Shown one piece after another: positions 41,604 through 54,354 of a stretch of 64,000 nucleotides of DNA. Below the pieces are notes generated by a model. The model ran no database searches, had not been told where the DNA came from, and saw only the letters and a list, made by a program, of their open reading frames with translations. Position numbers and translations under genes: made by a program. Origin of the DNA: Diplodia intermedia (Eukaryota; Ascomycota; Dothideomycetes; Botryosphaeriales; Botryosphaeriaceae). The number at the start of each line of letters is the position of its first letter. Position 1 is the first letter of the stretch. The DNA lies in assembly GCA_021495925.1 (NCBI GenBank), contig JAKEKT010000001.1, forward strand, positions 186,001 through 250,000, read 5' to 3'.

Positions 41604-44600
41604 ATGGCCGGCTACGAGCGATTAGGGCAGCTTCTCAGCAGCGTCGATGGGCCCAATGGCGCGGATCTATCGCGTGCCACCTCGCCCGGTGCGGATTGGG
41701 AGGACAGCAACGGCGATGCCGACGCCAAAGGACGGCCCAACCGCGTTCGACCTCGCACGTTCCCCTACACCAAGTATCTGCCCTACGAGACCGAGTCCGA
41801 CGCCGAGCGATTAGAGAACCTCAATACCTGCATAAAGCATCTCTATGTTGCCGTGTCTGCTGGGGATTTCTCGCCTGGCGCCGTACACTGGACCCGTGAG
41901 ATACGCGGATGGCTGTCCCTCAAGTTCGACTTGCCCCGCGACATCCGCGTCAAGCTCATCAAGCTCTACTATGAGCTTGCTTTGGCGCCGGGCTTGGATA
42001 TCCTGGTTGCGGAGAGGTTCGCCAGCATGTTCATGGTTCTCACCAAGTGAGTTTTCCCCAGCGCTTCGCCTCCAGCGGGCTCGGCAAGCTCCCACTGTTA
42101 ACACATGACAGGCGCAAGCACTACCTACGTCCCGGCAAAGACCTCATTCTCGACTGGAGGCCACTTTACAAGGAGCTAAAGAATTACGTGCTGCCCTCCG
42201 AGTCTGGCGCTTCGACCATGACCAACTTCAGGAGGAACATCCGGACTGTCACGAAGCTATGTACTTTCGCGCAGTTATACTTTGATCCTTCGGAGATCCC
42301 GGCTATGCTGGAGGAGTTCCTACCTTTTTTCAGCACCTCGTTCTCCGAGGGCGCATATGTGGTTGTGGGACTCTTGAATTTGATTCTGCCCACAACTCCC
42401 GCACCTGCGGATCGCCCAGACCTCCAGCCGCAACATTACCTGCCAACTTTTTTCCACCTTTGGTCCCTCGTGAACCGATCCCGGCTGTTCGATGTCCATT
42501 TTATAGACATCTGCTCCAGGCTCGCCCGCGATTCGCTCTCTTCTAAGTCCATACCGTTTTCCGAGCATGGCCTGTTCACAAGAGATCAGTCGCAGCTGAT
42601 CTTCACTGCCATCCTCCGGTTGCTCGAGATTCCGGTGGGCCAGTCAACTTCGCCATACAGTTCAAGCGTCGATGCTGGCGCCGGCTTAGCAATTATGTTG
42701 GATAGAGACCAGCGCAAGCACCCCATCGCGCATCACGTTGCTCGCTGGATTGTGATGTCCCTGTCTCCAGCTTGCTTGGACAAGCCGGACTCGATACTGG
42801 CAAGGCTGGAAGGACTCATTGAGGCTGTGGAGACTTTCTACCATCCATCGAACTCTGGAAGTTGGACGAAGACCTTGTCTCAGCTCGTCTACTACCTTGC
42901 GGATTTCTTCGTCATGCGGTGGAACCGGGAGCACAGCGGAGAGATGGAAGTTCCGGAGGAGAGGCGGCTCAATGATGCGATCAAGAAGAGGTTTGTTCTG
43001 TGTCTCCGAGACGTCATCTTCATGGGCATCTTCGCGAAGAGCGGAACAGCAATCAATTTCTCCTTGTCCACGTTGCAGTGCCTGGCATACCTTGAGCCCA
43101 ACCTAATCCTTCCCGGGGCTTTGCAGCGCATCTATCCTGCAATGCAAGGCTTGGTCGAAGTCCACCGTACCATCTCGTCAATCAGAGCCCTGCACATGCT
43201 TTCGAAGACGATGGTCAGGACCAAGGGTTATCGCTGCCATGTCACAACCCTCCTCGGTCTTGCACTGCCTGGCATTGACGCCAATGACTTGGAGAAGACT
43301 TTGCACACACTCAGTTACATACAGTCTGTTTCCTACATCATCCCCTTCCACGACCTTACCAAGGAGAAGAAGCCGGAACCAAATGGCGACATTTCCATGG
43401 AAAACGGCGGGGCAATAGAAAAGTCAGGCTCTGGAACTGTCACCCCTATGCCTGGCGCACAGGAGAGCACTCCGGATCTTGCTCTGCAGTGGATTGCTTC
43501 CCAGGTCGACCGTCTTGAAAGGGAGGGTGCCGGCGTCGAATTTGATTACGAAAAGGAGCTATCTGACCAAGAAGAAGAGACGGTTTTGAGGTCATCCACT
43601 ACTGGGTTCGCTGAATTTGTCATCACTTTCCTCGGCCGTGTCTTCACTCTTCTTGAAAACCTCCCCGATGCATCCCGCGTAAGGAGCGGTTCCCCCGAGG
43701 AAAATGTGGTCAACACTCTCCCAGCTGCCTTCACGCCTTTGCTGGCTGCTCTCTCGCCCGAGCTCTTTGACATTGCACTGGACAAAATCGCAAACTTCGT
43801 CACAAACCATGTGATCCATCAGGCCAGGGACGCGATGGCTTTCATTTGCAACGGGCTTGTAAAGGTTAACCCTCAGAAGACGCTGAAGAGACTTCTGCCT
43901 GACCTTCTGGCTGGCATTCGCACGGAGATAGGGGAAAACGGCGCAGGGTCATCGAGAACGACTGGTTCGGAAGTCCTTCCTAAAGACCGAGCTCTGGTTT
44001 GGAATATTAGCTTGCTGAGCATGTGTGTCGTTCACGTGGGCGACGCCGTCTTGGACTACAAGGAAGAGCTATTCGACATCGCCAAGTACATGCAGGAGCA
44101 TTGCCGCGGTATTCCCACCGTGCACGTCTCGAATTTCATCCATCACCTGCTCCTCAACCTTACCTGCATCTACACGGTCGATTACTCCCTCTATGAGCGA
44201 AACGATGCTGAACGAGGGCTTACCGTTAATGATTGGGGGTTTATGCCTAGTGCCAAGGACATCAGCGTCAAATGGCATGTGCCCAACACCGGTTGTATTA
44301 CCTTTGCAGTCGAGCTGTTCGAGTCACAGGTGAAGAGCGCCATGGAATCCCTCAACGCACTCACTGGGGACAGTTCGCCTGTTAAGCGGGACGGCACTGG
44401 GAAAGAGTGGTCTGACGAGGTTTCACGAAACCTCGTGCTACTCCGCTTGATCATTTCCGGCGTGTCGGTGCTCTTTGATTCCAAATACCCCGCACCATCT
44501 CCACAAAAGAGCAAAGAAGGCAGCGATGCTGATATGGAAGACGATTCGGAAGATGGTGTCGACAACGAGCTGGGAGAAAGCGAGGATGATGAGTCAAGGC

Positions 44601-47600
44601 CGACCTTCCAGTACGAAGTTGGCTACCCATGGACTCGCGACAATTCGAATGGGCAGTATCGCCTCTTGCACGAACTGCGGCAGGAGGTTGGCTACACTCT
44701 CCATCGCATCCATCAGTTCCTGGTCGAAAAGCAAGAGGACGATGTCCCTTGTTTCAATGCCCTGTACAATGCCTATCGGTCGTGGTTCATCGATGTGGGC
44801 ATCGAGCGGTCCGCCCACGTTCTCGACCGGGTTACTCGGCTTCTTGCAGCAGATGTCCATCCGTTCAAGGTCAGCGGGCTCAGGAAGGAATACCCGAGGC
44901 CTCTTCTTGTGAGACGTGCCTACGTGTACCACCTGCAGCGTTTGAGGCACAATGCAGCTCCACGCGAACGTTCCGATGTCGAGGAACTGCTTCTAATGGA
45001 CTTGGCCCACTCAAGCGTTTCCCTGTATACCGAGATTCGACGTACAGCGCAGACAGCCAACGAGTCTGCCGTCAAGTGCATCGTCGGATCTAGACCTCTT
45101 GTGATCCCGCCTCTTCTCAAGGCTTTCGATGAAGCCGTCAAAAAGAGCGATTATCCACGCATCAAGGGTGCTATGTTCTCTTTGCTGTTTGGCAGTCTGG
45201 CAAAGACGATTTCGCGGAACTGGAAGTTCACTCCCCAGTTGATCAAATCGTTCATTGAAGTTACTGAGGCGGACAAGCCATCAGTACAAAAGCTCGTATC
45301 CAATGCGACCTTCCAGATCATGGACATGGGAAAGCCTCTCGAAAGGATGGTTGTTCTCGACGGAGAGGTCGTAGAAGCGATTGTGGAACACATCGACAAG
45401 AAGCAGCTCGAAGAGTACAGACCAAGGATATCGAAGAAGCGCGACTCCGTCAAAAACAAGAGAACAAAGGTAGAAGCCAAGAAGGCAGAACTCTCAGCAG
45501 AGCTTGTTGAGCAGGCCAGAGCATCGCACTGGAAGAAGGCCATCCGTACTGCAACCGTGGTAATCAACCTCGGTATGCGTTTCGAGAACATTGCCTCAGA
45601 AGCCATGATTGAGCTTGCAACCAAAGGCACGATCGATCCTCATCCAACTCTGCGTAGTTTGTATCAGGGAGCGCTTCTGGGATTCTTCCAGCTCGTTCAG
45701 ACGCGTAGCCTCGCGCACCACAGCTACGAGAAGTATGTCCTAGGCCAAGAGGATGTCCCGGAGAAGATTGCAGTACCAACCCGCGCCGACGAGGATCCTT
45801 CGTGGACAGAGGACTATCTTGCCAGCTTCGGCCAGCCTGAGGCCAAGTACTATGTCGACTTCGACTACCCTGGCTGGTTGGTTTGGAACAAGACTATGCC
45901 AGCTTTCTTGACGGAGACTAAAGGTCTCGAGTACGACGATGTTGAAACCAAGGTCAGGAAGCAGATTGCAAGCATTCTGGACCGCAACTGGTTCTCAACG
46001 TACTTTGCGTATCTGAAGCAGGAGCCCAGAGACTCGGGTCAAGATCGCTTCCGTATGACCAGCGCGATGATGCTCACACATGCGTTCGATCTCATGTTCT
46101 CAGGGCTAACCGAAGTGTCGTTCGATGACATCAAGGATCTCACGAAGTCCGTCTTTGCTGATGGTACCGACAAGCATCAACATCGCGCCACGTCGGAGAT
46201 TATGGGTGCCTTGCTGTGTTGCGCTCCTGACTTGCCGACCGACACTCGAACTCGGGTATGGGAGTATGTCTTCCCGTTTGTGCGCGGAATCTTCTCAGAC
46301 GGGCTCACTCCGGAAAACTCTTCCTACTGGACAACCTTCCTCCATATTGCGCTGCAGGGTAAGGATCCCAGGAGGAGCTGGCCCCTTGTCGATGGCTTGG
46401 CTGCTTTCCGCTTGGACATGTCCTCAAGTCAGGCGTTCAAGGAGAGCTCCAAGATCAACTTGCTCCAGCAGACCGTCATAGACTGCGGTTGGCACTTCCA
46501 GCTTGACAAGCCCATCCTCGAGGACTTCGTCAAGCATCTCGACCATCCTTACAAGGCTGTACGTGAGGCTATCGGCCAGACAATCGCCAGCATCTATCGC
46601 ACCAGATACCACGAATCGTACCCCAACGTGAAGGCACTGGTAGATGCGCAGAAATCCTCGTCCTCCATCGGAGTACGCCCATACCAGCCGGACGCTAAAT
46701 TCAGAGAAGTCATCACCGACGTCTTCAGCAGGTTGGAGAAGTGGCGTAAGGAGCGCCCTGCTGGCGAGCAGCAGCCGACCTCATACACTCAAGCCGGCAA
46801 GACGGTCCTCCTCTGGCTCGACTCAAATCTTTCTTCCTACGAATGCACTCAGCTTGTGGAGTTCTTCCCGAACCTGTTCATGGAGCAGCTCCTGCACATG
46901 ATGGATATCAAGGAAGATCCGGAGCTGCAATCTCTTGCCTACCATGTTTTCCGGCATTTGCCCAACATCCCTCACCGCGCCGGTGAAGACCAGGAATTCA
47001 TCAACTCGATGATCCGCATCGGGCGTAACGCAACGTCCTGGCACCAGCGTCTGCGCGTACTGATCAACATCCAAGTCATCTACTTCCGCCGCCTCTTCCT
47101 CATGACCGAGGCACAGCAACAGGCCCTCTTCGACTGCGTCTCGGCCATGCTGGGCGACTCGCAGCTGGAGGTGCGCCTGGGCGCGCAGACGACGCTCTCG
47201 GGCATGATTCGCTGCTCGCCGGTCGGCTTCCGCAACCGGCAGGTCGAGGACCTGCGCAACCGCTTCACGAAGATGCTGCGCGAGAACCCGCTGCCGAAGC
47301 GGCGCGTCCCGGGCACGCCCACGCCCGAGCAGAACCGGCTCATTCTCGTGCGCCACGCCGCGGTGCTCGGCCTCGGCGCCCTCATCTCGGCGTTCCCGTA
47401 CACGTCGCCGCCGCCGGCCTGGCTGCCCGAGGTGCTGGCTACGCTGGCACTCAAGGCGGCGGGAGACCCAGGCACGGTTGGTAAGAGCGTGAAGTCGATC
47501 CTCGCGGACTTCAAGAAGACGAGGCAGGACACGTGGCATGTTGACGTGAAGGTAAGATTCGGAGGCCCTCCTCATAAACGAGCCGCCATTCGACTGACAC

Positions 47601-47672
47601 AATTTACAGGCATTCGAACCGGAACAGCTTGAAGATCTGGAAGGTGTGTTGTGGAAGAGCTACTTCGCGTAG
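41604..47672 (+). CDS. BLM10: proteasome activator Blm10/PA200
   Basis: Exons are 41604-42046, 42112-47551 and 47610-47672, giving 1,981 residues, a normal size for this HEAT-repeat family. The start MAGYERLGQLLSSV and the early FPYTKYLPYETESDAERLEN are typical. Recognised internal segments include RPGKDLILDWRPLYKELKNY, IYPAMQGLVEVHRTISSIRA, FHHPSN-type (here FYHPSNSGSWTKTLSQLVYY), RWFSTYFAYLKQEP-like (here NRNWFSTYFAYLKQEP with the first N read as D), and LVEFFPNLFMEQLLHMMDI. An acidic loop occurs at about residues 968-1000. Blm10 caps the 20S core and opens its gate through a C-terminal HbYX motif; here the C-terminus is SYFA. It functions in the nucleus and cytosol in core assembly and ubiquitin-independent turnover. 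Confidence 0.95.
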
Positions 47673-49491
47673 AGGAAGAAAGACATGGAGATGGGAGAAA
47701 TGAGTGTGATGGGGGAGAGGGAGACTGGGGTGGGACGTTAGGGTTGCTCTTTGGGTTTCGATCTCGTCTTGTCCACACAGTCCTTCCATATTTTGCAAAC
47801 CCCCCCCCCCCCCCCCCCCCCCCACAGTCGCCACGGGGTCACGGCCTAGATCTCGGACGCGGGTGTGAAAGAGAAATAATCGGTGGGAAAACAGTAGGTG
47901 GTGGTGCTCTCTTGCGATGGAGGGTGGGTGGATGACTGTGGCGGGGAGGCTTCTTTTTATTTTTCTCTCATTCCTGCCTCGGGAGGGATCAAAGTTCTTT
48001 GCATGGGACAGGCGATGGTTGACTTGCATAGATGGAGTGCTGCTATTCCTCCTTTGTTTTTCCTTTCTTGCCCTTCGCGTGCTGAACAGCTGTCTGATTG
48101 CTTCACCAGGTAGACGATGAATATAAGCCTATTGAAAAGCAGAAAAGGTCCAATAGCGGTGGCGAGGGTTGATGAGGCCGTCTTCGTGTTCCACTGGACT
48201 GGGCGGGTGGCGGCCAGTGAAACAAGCGACCGACGACGTCTGAGCTTTTGTTTCCTCGACGCTGAAACAGCCCTCGACTCGGCCGTCACTGGTAGGTTGA
48301 AAGAGAGGTAGAAAGTATGCATATATGTGTCTCGGCCCCGTCTGCCAACACACGGTAATCAAGTTGCCGATCCAGTTCCCGTCAGTCTGGCCGCCTTGCC
48401 AGCACATGCGGCCTTCGGGTTGATCCGGGGAGAACAGCGGAGGACAAGAGGCGCAGCAGCCTCCGTATTTTGGATACGATTAAATAGGGATGGCCGTGGG
48501 GTTGGGAGCGGCCCTTCCCAAAGCGTAGCATGTCAACGCAGGGGGAGGAGCACCTCATCGCGGAGGGATTGGAGTTGACGCGTCAGCCTAATAATAGCAG
48601 ACAGCTCGCGCTTCGTGTGCGCAGCTGCTGTTTGATCGCTGGCACCTGGCCGCAAGCCAACGGCGCGTGCGCGCCTTCCGCGGGTCCCTGGTCGCTCGGT
48701 ACTGCTAGCGCACTGGCGCCGTCCAATCGCAATCTTCGGCGCCGGACGGTGGACGCCTGCCGCAACCACAACACCACCTTCTGCGCTCCTTTGCGCCATC
48801 CCGCCGCAAATGGCAACAGGGTTCGCCGCGCGAGGACCAGCCAGGGCTACCGCGAAACGTGTGCCAGGATGAAGCAGCCTCCCGCTTCGCTGTCGGCCGG
48901 CTCCACTCGGCCTCCGCTGCGACAGCGCTCCAGTTTTCCCCGACGTCATAGGTCGACAGGATCCACTACCTTATTTCGAATGATCGGCCGCTGCTCACAC
49001 AACTAAAATGCTTACTTAACCTTCTTTCGACGGCCTTTGTCCGTCCGCCGCGTGCGTGCAGCGCCCCAAACGGACCGAGAGAGAGCTAGAAAACCCTGCC
49101 GGCGGCGGCGCGCAGCTCATGCCTGTGCGGCTCAACCTCAGGCGGACAGGCGACCCGCAAGTAAGATGCCAAGAGCTCTTGGCCCCTTACCGTCGCCTTG
49201 CAGGCTGCCTAACAAGTGATCTTCCCACCCGGACCCGCTGATAATCTCTCCTGAAGCGCTGAGCCGTTGCCCAGCAAGCTTGAGCCCTCTTCTTTTCAAC
49301 ATGACGTCTCGTCGCGCCAGCTCTCTTCCTGCTCCTCTTTCCCCATACCTTCCTTTTCCCCAGCCACGACCCTTTCGCCAAGATAAGATATCCGATGTTG
49401 GATCTGGTTTATCCGCTCGCTCTGAGATCCACCCTTTCCATTCTCTCGCTCTCTCCACCCTTGACGGCTCAAGCCTACGGTTGAATCCACG
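47673..49491. other. long intergenic region between BLM10 and the GH76 gene
   Basis: A 1.8-kb stretch with a 24-base C homopolymer (47800-47823) just after BLM10. It is followed by G/C-rich sequence with short unsupported ORFs on both strands, and a C/T-rich leader before the GH76 start. No RNA gene was recognised. Confidence 0.45.
47800..47823. repeat. poly-C homopolymer of 24 bases
   Basis: An uninterrupted run of C at 47800-47823, about 130 nt past the BLM10 stop codon. Length in the assembly may be unreliable. Confidence 0.9.
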
Positions 49492-50972
49492 ATGCGCTTC
49501 TCGCTAAGCACTTTATTATTATTCTCCACCGCCGCAGGCGCGCTCGATGTCTCTTGGGACGATGAGAGTATGTCTGCCCAGTCAAACATCACCCTTGTTG
49601 CTTGCTGACCAGCTCTCAGACTCCGTTAAGGAAGGCATAGCCGCCGTCGCCAAGGGCATGACCTCCTACTACACCGGTTACCGGCCGGGAGACGTGCCCG
49701 GTAACCTCCCGGACCCCTACTACTGGTGGGAGGCCGGCGCCATGTTCGGCGCGCTGGTCGACTACTGGTACTACACGGGCGACGAACAGTTCAACAGCAT
49801 GACGACCCAGGCGCTGGTGCACCAAATGGGCGAGGACGCCGACTACATGCCGGCGAACCAGTCCAAATCGCTGGGCAACGACGACCAAGGCTTCTGGGCC
49901 CTGTCAGCCATGGCTGCGGCCGAGAACAAGTACCCGGATCCCGACTCCGGCCCAGGCTGGTTGGCCTTGGCGCAGGCCGTCTTCAACGAACAGGCCGGCC
50001 GGTGGAACGAGGACACGTGCAACGGCGGCCTGAAGTGGCAGATCTACACCTTCAACCAGGGCTTCGATTACAAAAACACCATCTCGCAGGGCTGCCTGTT
50101 CAGTCTCGCCGCTCGCCTGGCGCGCTACACGGGCAACGACACCTATGCCGACTGGGCGGAGAAGACGTGGAAGTGGACCTACGATGTCGGGCTCATCAGC
50201 AACGATTACCACTTCTACGACGGCACGTCAGACGCGTCAAACAACAACTGCACCAAGAAGGACCACACGCAATGGACGTACAACGCGGGCATCTTCTTGT
50301 ACGGATCTGCCGTGCTATGGAACGTGGTAAGTCCTTACTAATTGGCAACCCCCTCCCTGAACCTCACCCAGCTAACATGCCTCTCAGTCTGCCGAAGCTG
50401 GCGATGAAAACAACATCTGGCGCGAGCGTACCGAAGGTATCCTCAAGTCAATCCGGGTCTTCATCTCCCAAGACGCGCCCAACGTCATCACCGAAGTCGC
50501 GTGCGAGAAATCCGGCACCTGCAACATGGACCAGCGCTCCTTCAAGGCCTTCCTGGCGCGCTGGATGGCCGCGACAACCAAGGTCGCGCCATGGACGACG
50601 TCGACGCTCGACCCGATCCTGAAGGCATCGCGCGAGGCCGCGGCAAAAGCCTGCACCGAGGCCGACGGCAAGACGGTTTGCGGTCTGCAATGGACCACCG
50701 GCAGCTTCGACGGCACCACGGGCGTCGGCGAGAACATGGCCGTCCTCGAGGTCATGTCGACCGCCCTCATCTCGCACGTCGAGGGCCCGCTCACGACGAA
50801 GACGGGCGGTACCAGCAAAGGCGACCCCGGCGCCGGCGGCGACGCTGCCGGATCGAGCACCCCGAAGCGCAGGGAACCCATCACTGCTGGTGACAAGGCG
50901 GGCGCCGCTATCTTGACGATTCTGTGCATAGGCGGCACGATCGGTGGTGGGTTCTGGTTGCTTATGCCGTAG
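49492..50972 (+). CDS. GH76 endo-alpha-mannanase-like cell-wall protein (Dfg5/Dcw1 type)
   Basis: Exons are 49492-49567, 49620-50326 and 50388-50972, giving 455 residues. A signal peptide (MRFSLSTLLLFSTAAGALDV) leads into DDENSVKEGIAAVAKGMTSY. GH76 signatures: GNLPDPYYWWEAGAMFGALV, SLGNDDQGFWALSAM with the catalytic Asp pair at 113-114, and LKWQIYTFNQGFDYKN with QWTYNAGIFLYG. The C-terminus has a Gly/Ser-rich linker and a hydrophobic end (AAILTILCIGGTIGGGFWLL), consistent with a GPI anchor. In yeasts, Dfg5 and Dcw1 help cross-link GPI glycoproteins to cell-wall glucan at the plasma membrane. Several Cys and N-glycosylation sites suit a secreted protein. Confidence 0.94.
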
Positions 50973-52328
50973 ATTATGGAAGAGAGTAAAGGAGGTAGAA
51001 GACGCTTTCTGTGGTGGTAATTCTCTACTCCTTCGTTTCGCTTCTCTTCGCGCTTTTCTATTTTTTTTTTACTACTGGCATTGCAGCATGGCTCGTTCCT
51101 TTTTTGTTTTTTTAGCTTTGAAAGCATGGATATCCGGCGATGTGATTAGGGACGATGACATTTTTTTTCTCCCCGTTTTTTCTTTTTCGGGTTCGGAGAT
51201 TCTGGGTACTGGATATACCATTGGGCTAGGGAAAGCGCAAAGCGATACCTTTTTTTTTTCGAGTTCAAGAACAGGATCAAATTTCTAATTCCACAACGCT
51301 TGGCGAATGATTTGCAGAGAAAAGTGATTTGGTGAAGCCGATGGCACGAATGCTTAGTATGTAGTAGCCGCGGCGGCGGGGAGACGCCACTTGGAGAATT
51401 TCCCCCGGGGAGTTGGGCCCTCCGCTGCTGATCGAGAGTGATTGATAGTCAAGGCACATGGAAAATCTTTGGTGGACGAGCAATGTGCACTGCTAGCAGC
51501 ACATCCCCCAGGGCGTAAAAGCTCCACCAGATCGCCGTTTGGGGGAGGGGGGAGGAGAAGCAAAGCCAACAACACCGTCAGTCGATCACTTTTGCACTAC
51601 TACTCACAACTTTCCTCTCCCCATTATCGGTTAGCGTTAAGTGCGGAAGAGTCCTCACTTTTTTACAATGTCCCCACGAAAAAAATATTACCCCGCGCCT
51701 CCCTTTACTTGCACGACTGGAGTCCCCCATGTTCGGACCCATCTCCTTCGATCGGCGCAATCCCTCCCGACGACGTCCAACCGGCACCGCCACCGGCGGC
51801 GCGCGTTTCGGTCGGTCTAGATCGTGCCGCGGTGGGCGACGAAAGAGATTGCCCGCCCGCGTCTGCCCTACGTAGCTGCCGCAGTATCATGTAGGCAAGA
51901 AGGCCCCCACATAAATGTAGGTTTTACATGCGCACACTTACGTCGGGATCTTGCATTCAACTGCCTATGCAGGAAGTGCGCTCAAAGAAGCCAGTTTGCT
52001 TTGTCACCCGCTGCTGTAGAGCAAACACGCAGTCATGGGGAAACATTCTTTAGAATTCTGTTCGTTCCCTCCCGTCCTTTAGATTTGCTAAAGTCGGAAA
52101 GAATAGAACATTCTCTCCTGGTGCCCATCCACCACACCCGCTCCCTTGGGTAGTAGTATCTATCCTAAAAAGGGTAGGCAGTGGACGCCTTCATCTTACT
52201 GCTGAAATTTTGCAATCATCATCCTTTCCAAAGCAGCAGAGGAAGCATCCGACCAGATATGATTCCAGAAATGGACACTGCCGAATGGAGAAAAGCACAG
52301 AAGTAACAAGTCTCCACCCACCCGTTTC
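50973..52328. other. intergenic between convergent genes
   Basis: The 3' flanks of the GH76 gene (plus) and the Myb-like gene (minus). T-runs of 8-10 bases at about 51060-51069, 51160-51167 and 51251-51260 may be part of plus-strand 3' ends. No coding signal. Confidence 0.45.
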
Positions 52329-53807
52329 TCAGACGTACTCCTCATCCCCACCAGTCTCATCCTCATCGCTGCTGAAGAACGAACCATGATTAGCGGGGGT
52401 AGCGCTGCCATCAATGAAGGGATTCAGCAGGTTCTGCGGGACCTGGAACCAATCCGGGGATTGCTCGTGGCCGCTGGTATTGGCCTCCTCCTTCACCTTC
52501 TGCTGCTTCAAGCGCGCCCGCTCTTCGGCGGCGCTCGGACTTTTCATGGCCTCCTCAGCGATGGCGCTGAATACGTCCTCTACGGTGGGTTTGTTCATCT
52601 CCTTCAGCTTGGATGGTGAGGAGCCGGTGTTAATGGGTGTGGGGTAGCCGCCGAGGAGCGTGACATCGTCCTTGTCGCCGCCGCCGCCGCCATTCTCATT
52701 GGGGATGGCAATATCGGCGAAGATGGCAGCGGTCCCCTTCCGGTCCGGCGTACGCAGGGCTTGGAAGGTCTCGGTCAGGTTGTGGGCCCTGGGGTAGGCG
52801 CTGCGGTGGGGGCCCATGTGGCGCTTCTCCAGCTCCTCGGCCTCGTCGACGTTGAGCTTTTGGTAGATCTCCTCGTCCGTCAGGGGCCTGCGGCGACGGT
52901 GGAGAGCCGGAGGGGCGGAGTTGGCCTCTCCGAGCGTCGGGCCGGTGGCGACGTCGGCGTTGGCGGTGGATGACTTCTTCTTGGGGCCGGTGGTGGCCGC
53001 CTTTGTGCGAGAGGGAGCGGGCTTCTTGCTGGTCGCGAAGGCCTTATTCTCAGGGTCGTTGACGGTGTCATCCTCGACTGTGTCGCTGTTGTCGTCCTCG
53101 TTGCCGTTCTCTTCAGCCTTGATCTTGCGGGCAGTGCTAGGGTTGCCCTTCGCCTTCTTGACACTGCCGTTACCAAGATCTTCATCGTCTGCGGCCTCAG
53201 TGTTCTGGCGCTTCCTGCCACCGGCGGGCGGCTTCTTGTTGCTGTCGGCGCTGCCTTTCTTTCCACCAGGAGCTCCGTTAGCCGGGGCGGCGGAGCCCGT
53301 CTCACCACGCTCGAGAGCCTGCTTCAGGCGCGACCAGCGCTTGGATGCCGCGCCGGGGTTGAGACCAAGCTCGGCACCTACAGCCTTGAAGTCGACCTAA
53401 GACAATCCATGAGCTCTCTTCGTCGGTAGCGACCAGCGCTGACGGGAAGGTGAAGGGCGTGGTTGCGCAAGTGAGAGCAGAAAGGCAAGAACGAAGTGAG
53501 GCTTACATTGTTCATGTCCGAGTGCTGGATGCACGACCACAGGTAGCGGACGTCGAGGCCGGCGCCCTCCTTGCCTGCCTTGACGGCCTGCTTGAGGCGG
53601 CTCATGCGCTTGCTGGCGGCGCCGGCGGAGACGCCGCATTCATCGCCGATCTTCTTGTAGTCGAACTGCACAGGATATAGCATGTCAGAAGCGGTTACAC
53701 CATGTGGCGGGCCCACGTGAGGCGGTGTTTCATGCACTTACGGCGGTAGCGGTGCTGAACTGCAGGCAAAGGAACATCAGCTTTGCATTTTCGAGGTCGG
53801 ACGGCAT
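52329..53807 (-). CDS. tandem Myb/SANT-like DNA-binding protein
   Basis: Exons on the minus strand are 53807-53742, 53665-53507 and 53396-52329, giving 430 residues. Residues about 4-50 and 60-105 are two related helical units: FDYKKIGDECGVSAGAASKR and VDFKAVGAELGLNPGAASKR, each followed by SRLKQA and preceded by a helix ending at the intron. The pattern is that of fungal Myb-like DNA-binding domains. The remainder is disordered, with Lys-rich stretches (KKPPAGGRKR, KKPAPSRTKAATTGPKKK) that could be nuclear localisation signals, an RRRRPLTDEEIYQKLNVDEA segment and an acidic C-terminus. A nuclear DNA- or chromatin-binding role is inferred; targets are unknown. Confidence 0.82.
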
Positions 53808-54354
53808 GTTGAAAGTCGCGTCGGCAGTGGCGCTGCCGTCGGCGCTGTCTGTGGTGGCGTGGTGTGGGAATTGGGCGCGAATGGCGGCAAGGTTGCTCGT
53901 TGCGAGGAATTGGAGCGGACAGGCTCGAGGGCTTGGATGCAGAAACTTGGCATGGAGCTGGGCTGGTGAGAAAGAAAAGCGAGGTGAAGTGTAGTCCATT
54001 GGACCCTGGATCGGCGCCCGCGCGCACAGGGAAGTCACAGCAGTAGCCCGCCCATCACTCCGCCAACCACGCGTTTGATCCCCCTTACATGTCTCGCATT
54101 TCAACAATGCTCAAGCCACCAAAGGTTGAGCCAGAAAGAAAAATCGTGTTCTGGGAGGACTTGAAGTGCGGAAACACAAATTCAGATTATCGGGCCTTTC
54201 AAGCCATATACCAGTCTTGTTACCCCATGTAGAGCGCAGCTCAGTCTCGAAGAACGCCCGAGCAGAAAAAGCAAGGTATACGCGAGTGTGACAGACATCC
54301 AAACGACCAAAAGAAAAAGTGAAGAAAACGAAATGAAACCTTTTATGAAGCCCG
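53808..54354. other. intergenic upstream of the Myb-like gene
   Basis: A 547-nt stretch between tandem minus-strand genes, holding the Myb-like gene promoter and the MATE gene 3' flank. No element recognised. Confidence 0.4.

Noticed and set aside
46823..47602. 259-aa minus-strand ORF
   Set aside because: Antisense to the last part of BLM10 exon 2, where the plus strand is clearly conserved coding sequence.
48530..49006. 158-aa plus-strand ORF in the BLM10-GH76 gap
   Set aside because: No recognisable motif, Arg/Ser/Ala-biased, and overlapped by an equally long antisense ORF. Probably chance in GC-rich DNA.
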